DNA of 16,290 nucleotides from an uncultured Eubacteriales bacterium (GTDB taxonomy: Bacteria > Bacillota > Clostridia > Monoglobales > Monoglobaceae), in assembly GCA_900542675.1 (NCBI GenBank), contig UQOT01000047.1, positions 1 through 16,290 of the forward strand. Direction: 5' to 3'. Below are positions 12,550 to 16,290 of the stretch, one piece after another; position 1 is the first letter of the stretch, and every line of letters begins with the position of its first letter. The translations under genes were made by a program, and so were the position numbers. Under the pieces are notes generated by a model. The model did not search any database. It had not been told where the DNA came from and worked only from the letters and a program-made list of their open reading frames with translations.

Positions 12550-14823
12550 ATGAAGGTCCTTATGGCTACGATGAAGTTGGATATCGGCGGCGCCGAGACG
12601 CATATTGTTGAACTTTCAAAGGCGCTTAAGCGCCGCGGCGTTGATGTGTATGTCGCGTCCGCCGGAGGAGCGTATGAACAGGAGCTTACCGAGGCGGGAA
12701 TTGAGCATATTCGCGTTCCGATGTCCGACAAAAGTCCGGGGGACGTTTTACGCGCGTACAGAATACTTAAAAATTTTATTATAAAGAATAATATTGACGT
12801 GGTTCACGGTCACGCGAGAATACCGTGCTTTATCTTAAACCTTATCAGAAAATCCGTGAATTTCAGGTTTGTGACAACCGCACACTGGGTTTTCAGTCTT
12901 AAATTCCCGTATAAGTATATCACCAAGTGGGGCGACCGCTCGCTTGCCGTAAGCGATGATATAAAGAAATATTTAATTGAGAATTACGGAATTAAGCCGG
13001 GAAATATCCGTGTTACGATTAACGGGATTGATACGCAGAAGTTCTCTAAGGATACCGACTGGTCGGGCGTTTCGCAGGAGTTTGATTTAAAGGCGGATAA
13101 GCGCAGAATTGTCTATGTCAGCCGTATGGACGAGGACAGGAGCTTTGTCGCGCATCGGCTTATAGAAATTGCGCCCGAGCTTGCAGAGAAGATTGATAAC
13201 CTTGAAATACTTATTGTCGGCGGCGGCAATGATTTTGCAAATATGAAGAGTGAGGCCGACAGTGTCAACGCAAGGCTTAAAAGACCGCTTATCAAGTATA
13301 CCGGCAGCCGAACTGATATAAACAAGCTTGTTGCGAGCGGTGAGATTTTTGTCGGTGTAAGCCGTGCGGCGCTTGAGGCGATGGCGGCGGAAAAGCCGTC
13401 TGTAATCGCGGGCAACGAGGGATATATCGGCATATTTGATAAGAGCAAGCTTGACGTGTCAATCGATACAAACTTCTGCTGCCGCGGCTGCGAGGCGGTC
13501 AGTGCGGAGAACCTAAAGCGCGACATATTAAAGCTTATGAATATGAGCGATGCGGAGCGCGAAGCTTTGGGCGCATATTCAAAGAGCGTTATAGAGAACT
13601 ATTATTCAATAGATACAATGGCGGACGATGCTATGAAGATGTATGTCAGCGTTATCAAAAACGAGGGCATAAACGACGTCACAAACGATGAGTTTGACAC
13701 CATAGACGAATATATAGCGCCGCTCTACAAAAAAAATCACTATGACGTTATGATTTCTGGATATTACGGCTTTGACAACAGCGGCGATGATTCGATACTT
13801 AAAGCGATAGTCGGCAGCCTTAAAGAATTAAAGCCGGATATCAGTATTCTTGCGCTCTCAAACAATCCGTCGCAGACCAGGTCGGTGTACGGTATTGACG
13901 CTATACACAGGTTTGATTTTCCCGGTATTTACAGAAAGCTTGGGTCAACCTCGCTGCTCATAAGCGGCGGAGGAAGTCTTATACAGGACGTTACGAGCGA
14001 TAAGTCGCTAGCGTATTATTTATCTATAATCAGACTTGCGAAGCTGAGGAACACAAAGGTTATGCTGTATTCAAACGGCATAGGACCTATCCATAACAAG
14101 CATAATTATCCCAAAGTAAAAAAGGCGCTCGATAAAGTGGACTTGATTACTCTGCGCGAGCGGTCATCTGAGGAGGAGCTCAAGAAAATCGGTGTTGACA
14201 ATCCGAATGTTTCGGTCACCGCCGACCCTGCATTTACTCTTAAGCCGACGAATGATGAGACGGTGAACCGAATTATGCGCAAAATCGGACTTGCGACGGA
14301 CAGAGAATATTTTTGCGTTTCGGTTCGGCCTTGGAAGCACCTCGGCAATGATTTTGAGGACGCATTGGCGGATACAATAGATTATGTCAGAGAGAAATAC
14401 GGGCTTGAGTGTATTTTGGTGCCTATGCAGTGCCCGAAGGATGTTGAAATATCAAAGCGCATAGCGATAAAGTCAAAGTCCGGCGTTGTCGCACCTGAGA
14501 ACCTGACTCCGTCCGAGATACTCGGTCTTACGGAGCGGGCGAAATTTATTGTCGGTATGCGGCTTCATACGCTTATATACTCAGCGGCTATGCGCACGCC
14601 GATTATCGGTCTTATATACGACCCCAAAATCAGCGCGGTTATGAAGCAGGTAGGGCAGAATTATATGCTGCCGGTAGATGATTTAAATCCAGAGACGCTA
14701 AAGAGCTATATCGACAGCGTAATTCAAAACCGTGACGAAATAATAAAGCAGCTTAGCGCAGCAGCGGACATTGCCGCGCGTGAAGCGCAGCGCACGGCTG
14801 AGATGGCAATTAAACTGCTTTAA
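12550..14823 (+). CDS. csaB: Fused GT4 glycosyltransferase and CsaB-type polysaccharide pyruvyl transferase
   Basis: Two enzymes in one 757-residue chain. Residues 1 to about 375 are a GT4 (GT-B fold) glycosyltransferase: GGAETH at 13-18, HGH at 86-88, SRMDEDR, and the nucleotide-sugar-binding stretch SRAALEAMAAEKP at 271-283. Residues about 397-757 are a polysaccharide pyruvyl transferase of the CsaB type: GYYGFDNSGDD at 404-414, GGGSLIQD at 473-480, SNGIGPI at 508-514 and GMRLHTLIYSA at 669-679. CsaB adds ketal pyruvate to a secondary wall polysaccharide, creating the anchor for SLH-domain and S-layer proteins. The fusion suggests sugar transfer and pyruvylation of the same lipid-linked wall intermediate on the cytoplasmic side. 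No signal peptide or membrane segment is seen. GGGGAGAG upstream sets the start. The sugar substrate is unknown. Confidence 0.9.
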   Translation: MKVLMATMKLDIGGAETHIVELSKALKRRGVDVYVASAGGAYEQELTEAGIEHIRVPMSDKSPGDVLRAYRILKNFIIKNNIDVVHGHARIPCFILNLIRKSVNFRFVTTAHWVFSLKFPYKYITKWGDRSLAVSDDIKKYLIENYGIKPGNIRVTINGIDTQKFSKDTDWSGVSQEFDLKADKRRIVYVSRMDEDRSFVAHRLIEIAPELAEKIDNLEILIVGGGNDFANMKSEADSVNARLKRPLIKYTGSRTDINKLVASGEIFVGVSRAALEAMAAEKPSVIAGNEGYIGIFDKSKLDVSIDTNFCCRGCEAVSAENLKRDILKLMNMSDAEREALGAYSKSVIENYYSIDTMADDAMKMYVSVIKNEGINDVTNDEFDTIDEYIAPLYKKNHYDVMISGYYGFDNSGDDSILKAIVGSLKELKPDISILALSNNPSQTRSVYGIDAIHRFDFPGIYRKLGSTSLLISGGGSLIQDVTSDKSLAYYLSIIRLAKLRNTKVMLYSNGIGPIHNKHNYPKVKKALDKVDLITLRERSSEEELKKIGVDNPNVSVTADPAFTLKPTNDETVNRIMRKIGLATDREYFCVSVRPWKHLGNDFEDALADTIDYVREKYGLECILVPMQCPKDVEISKRIAIKSKSGVVAPENLTPSEILGLTERAKFIVGMRLHTLIYSAAMRTPIIGLIYDPKISAVMKQVGQNYMLPVDDLNPETLKSYIDSVIQNRDEIIKQLSAAADIAAREAQRTAEMAIKLL

Positions 14824-14855
14824 TGCTGCAGTATTAAAAGGAGTAATTTATTAGA

Positions 14856-16040
14856 ATGAACTTATTTATTTTTGATAACTTAAACCACAACAAGGTTATA
14901 AAGTCGCTGCTTAAGTTTAAAAAGAGCGGCGAGATAAAGGAATACTATGAAGCGGCGAGAGAGCTTATTGAGTTTTCGGCGCACCGTCTTACCGATATGG
15001 ATTTGATTGACGAGTATGTCATACGCTCTATGCTTGAGCAGGACGGTCTGCCAAATCCCGAGAATGTCCGCGACTTTTTGCGCAGTGATATCAAGACGGT
15101 TTATGACGAAATATTGTGCGTCGACTGGAACGGGCTGTTTGCGGAGAAGGGGCTTGTGCCTATATCGCTAATTACTTCCGGTGCGGTTGATACGGGGCTT
15201 AACGGCTATACGCGCTCGATTGAAGGAATTCTTCAGTCGTCGTCGCGTGAGGCGCTTATGGGGGCGTATTTGGCGCACGCAGAGATTTTCGGCACAGGAA
15301 AGACGTCAGCTTATGCCGCTCTCAAATGGGAGAACAGGGATTTTAAGGGTATAGTTAATATAGACCCGATAACCTTTGACGACCTTACGGGCATAGAGCA
15401 CCAGAAGCGGGTGCTTATTGCAAATACCGAGAGCTTTGTCTGCGGCAAGCCCGCGAACGACGTGCTGCTAAGCGGAAGCATCGGAACGGGAAAGTCGTCT
15501 TGTGTTAAGGCGTGTCTTAATATGTTCAAAGACAGGGGCCTTAGATTAATCGAGCTTAAAAAATCGGATCTTGATGACCTTACCGTAATCTTTAATAACA
15601 TAAATAACAGCATACTTAAATATATTATTTTTATAGATGATTTATCTTTTGAGCCGGACGATATGAGTTACAAGGCGCTTAAGGTTGCGCTTGACGGTCA
15701 GGCGGAGACGAGAGGCGGAAACGTTTTGATATACGCGACCTCAAACAGGCGTAATTTGATTAAAGAAACGTGGTCGGACAGAGACGGCGGTGACGAAATC
15801 CACAGGAGCGAAGCGCTTGCGGAGAGAAAGTCACTTGCGTCAAGGTTCGGTATTAACTTGAGCTTTTTAACTCCCACTCAGAATGAATATCTTATGATTG
15901 TGGCTGAGATGCTGAGGCGTGAAAATATAGAAATGGACGACAGTATACGAAGCCGAGCTCTTACCTGGCAGATACAGTACAACGGGTTTTCGGGCAGAAC
16001 TGCGGCGCAGTTTGTATCAAATCTGCTAAGCAGTATGTGA
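14856..16040 (+). CDS. DUF815 AAA-family ATPase
   Basis: A 394-residue P-loop ATPase of the DUF815 family, of unconfirmed role. An N-terminal helical region of about 165 residues precedes the ATPase core: FDDLTGIEHQK at about 173-184, Walker A GSIGTGKSS at 207-215, Walker B IIFIDD at 257-262, sensor YATSNRR at 293-299, the RSEALAERKSLASRFG stretch and the terminal NGFSGRTAAQF motif. The length fits the Firmicute form of the family. AAAGGAG lies 12 nt before the ATG, a little long, and no better start is present. It follows csaB by 32 nt with no terminator, so they are probably one transcript. The shared role, if any, is not clear. Confidence 0.9.
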   Translation: MNLFIFDNLNHNKVIKSLLKFKKSGEIKEYYEAARELIEFSAHRLTDMDLIDEYVIRSMLEQDGLPNPENVRDFLRSDIKTVYDEILCVDWNGLFAEKGLVPISLITSGAVDTGLNGYTRSIEGILQSSSREALMGAYLAHAEIFGTGKTSAYAALKWENRDFKGIVNIDPITFDDLTGIEHQKRVLIANTESFVCGKPANDVLLSGSIGTGKSSCVKACLNMFKDRGLRLIELKKSDLDDLTVIFNNINNSILKYIIFIDDLSFEPDDMSYKALKVALDGQAETRGGNVLIYATSNRRNLIKETWSDRDGGDEIHRSEALAERKSLASRFGINLSFLTPTQNEYLMIVAEMLRRENIEMDDSIRSRALTWQIQYNGFSGRTAAQFVSNLLSSM

Positions 16041-16097
16041 TTTTTCATACGGATATTATTTGTTTTTTATAATATTTGAAAAAACCCGAAGTTTATG

Positions 16098-16126
16098 TTG
16101 ATTTTAGGCGGAAAATGTGAGATAAT
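16098..16126 (+). promoter_or_regulatory. Promoter of the last gene
   Basis: TTGATT and GATAAT with a 17-nt spacer, 35 nt before the ATG at 16162. No convincing terminator was found between the DUF815 stop and this site. Confidence 0.65.
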
Positions 16127-16161
16127 AAACAAAGACTATCATATGTATTGGATGGGATTAG

Positions 16162-16290
16162 ATGAACGAAAACAGTAACGAAAATCGTACCGAAGAAAAC
16201 ATTGTTGAAGAAAATAATATAAGTGAAAACGGCAGCGAGGCAAGAGGCGCCGCGGAGAACAAAGCTATGCACAGCGGCGAGAAATTCAAT
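16162..16290 (+). CDS. N-terminus of an unidentified protein, 3' partial
   Basis: Forty-three codons are visible before the window ends. They encode a low-complexity, Asn/Glu-rich, probably disordered leader (MNENSNENRTEEN...) without a hydrophobic segment so far. Leaders of this kind often precede a membrane anchor in Gram-positive envelope proteins such as HtrA-type proteases, but nothing here identifies the family. The ribosome site is weak (GGATGGGA about 5-10 nt upstream). A promoter precedes it, so it begins a new transcription unit. Confidence 0.6.
   Translation, partial: MNENSNENRTEENIVEENNISENGSEARGAAENKAMHSGEKFN

Overview
The window looks like a gut-type Firmicute of the class Clostridia. 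It has moderate GC, strong AGGAGG ribosome sites, sigma-A-type promoters, an elongation factor P with the PGKGAA tip, a Firmicute-type DUF815 ATPase and a CsaB-type wall pyruvyl transferase. It splits into two very different halves.

Positions 1 to about 10835 are the wreck of a myovirus-like prophage. The gene order is the usual one: DUF2800 nuclease, DUF2815 ssDNA-binding protein, family A DNA polymerase, primase/VapE helicase, SNF2 helicase, methylase, terminase, then tail and baseplate genes of the XkdN, XkdQ, DUF2577, gp25, XkdT and XkdU types. Almost every phage gene has lost an internal block or an end. Neighbouring remnants are fused, sometimes in frame and sometimes not, and several remnants also carry 1-2 nt indels. 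Lysis, tape-measure, capsid and most packaging genes are absent from the window. What remains whole is telling: the DUF2815 protein, a Phd-type antitoxin whose partner Doc toxin is frameshifted at its catalytic histidine, an AbiH-family abortive-infection gene with its own promoter, and one complete large serine recombinase. DUF2800 is intact as far as it is visible. A second recombinase just upstream is dead, and its 3' end is scrambled by a 13-bp tandem repeat.

From about 10960 onward the sequence is ordinary chromosome with no damaged gene. It holds a CAT-anticodon tRNA on the minus strand, diverging from efp through two well-formed promoters. Next come a CD1247-like zinc-ribbon protein, a terminator, a 757-residue glycosyltransferase/CsaB pyruvyl transferase fusion, a DUF815 AAA ATPase, and the start of a further gene with a disordered acidic N-terminus. 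Because the core genes are clean, the lesions in the phage half are more likely real decay than general sequencing error. A misassembly of the prophage cannot be excluded from sequence alone.

I found no clearly new biological system. The most interesting points are the intact AbiH gene inside a ruined tail operon, the orphaned antitoxin with a perfect 9-bp operator palindrome over its -35 box, and the open multi-gene chimeras left by in-frame deletions.
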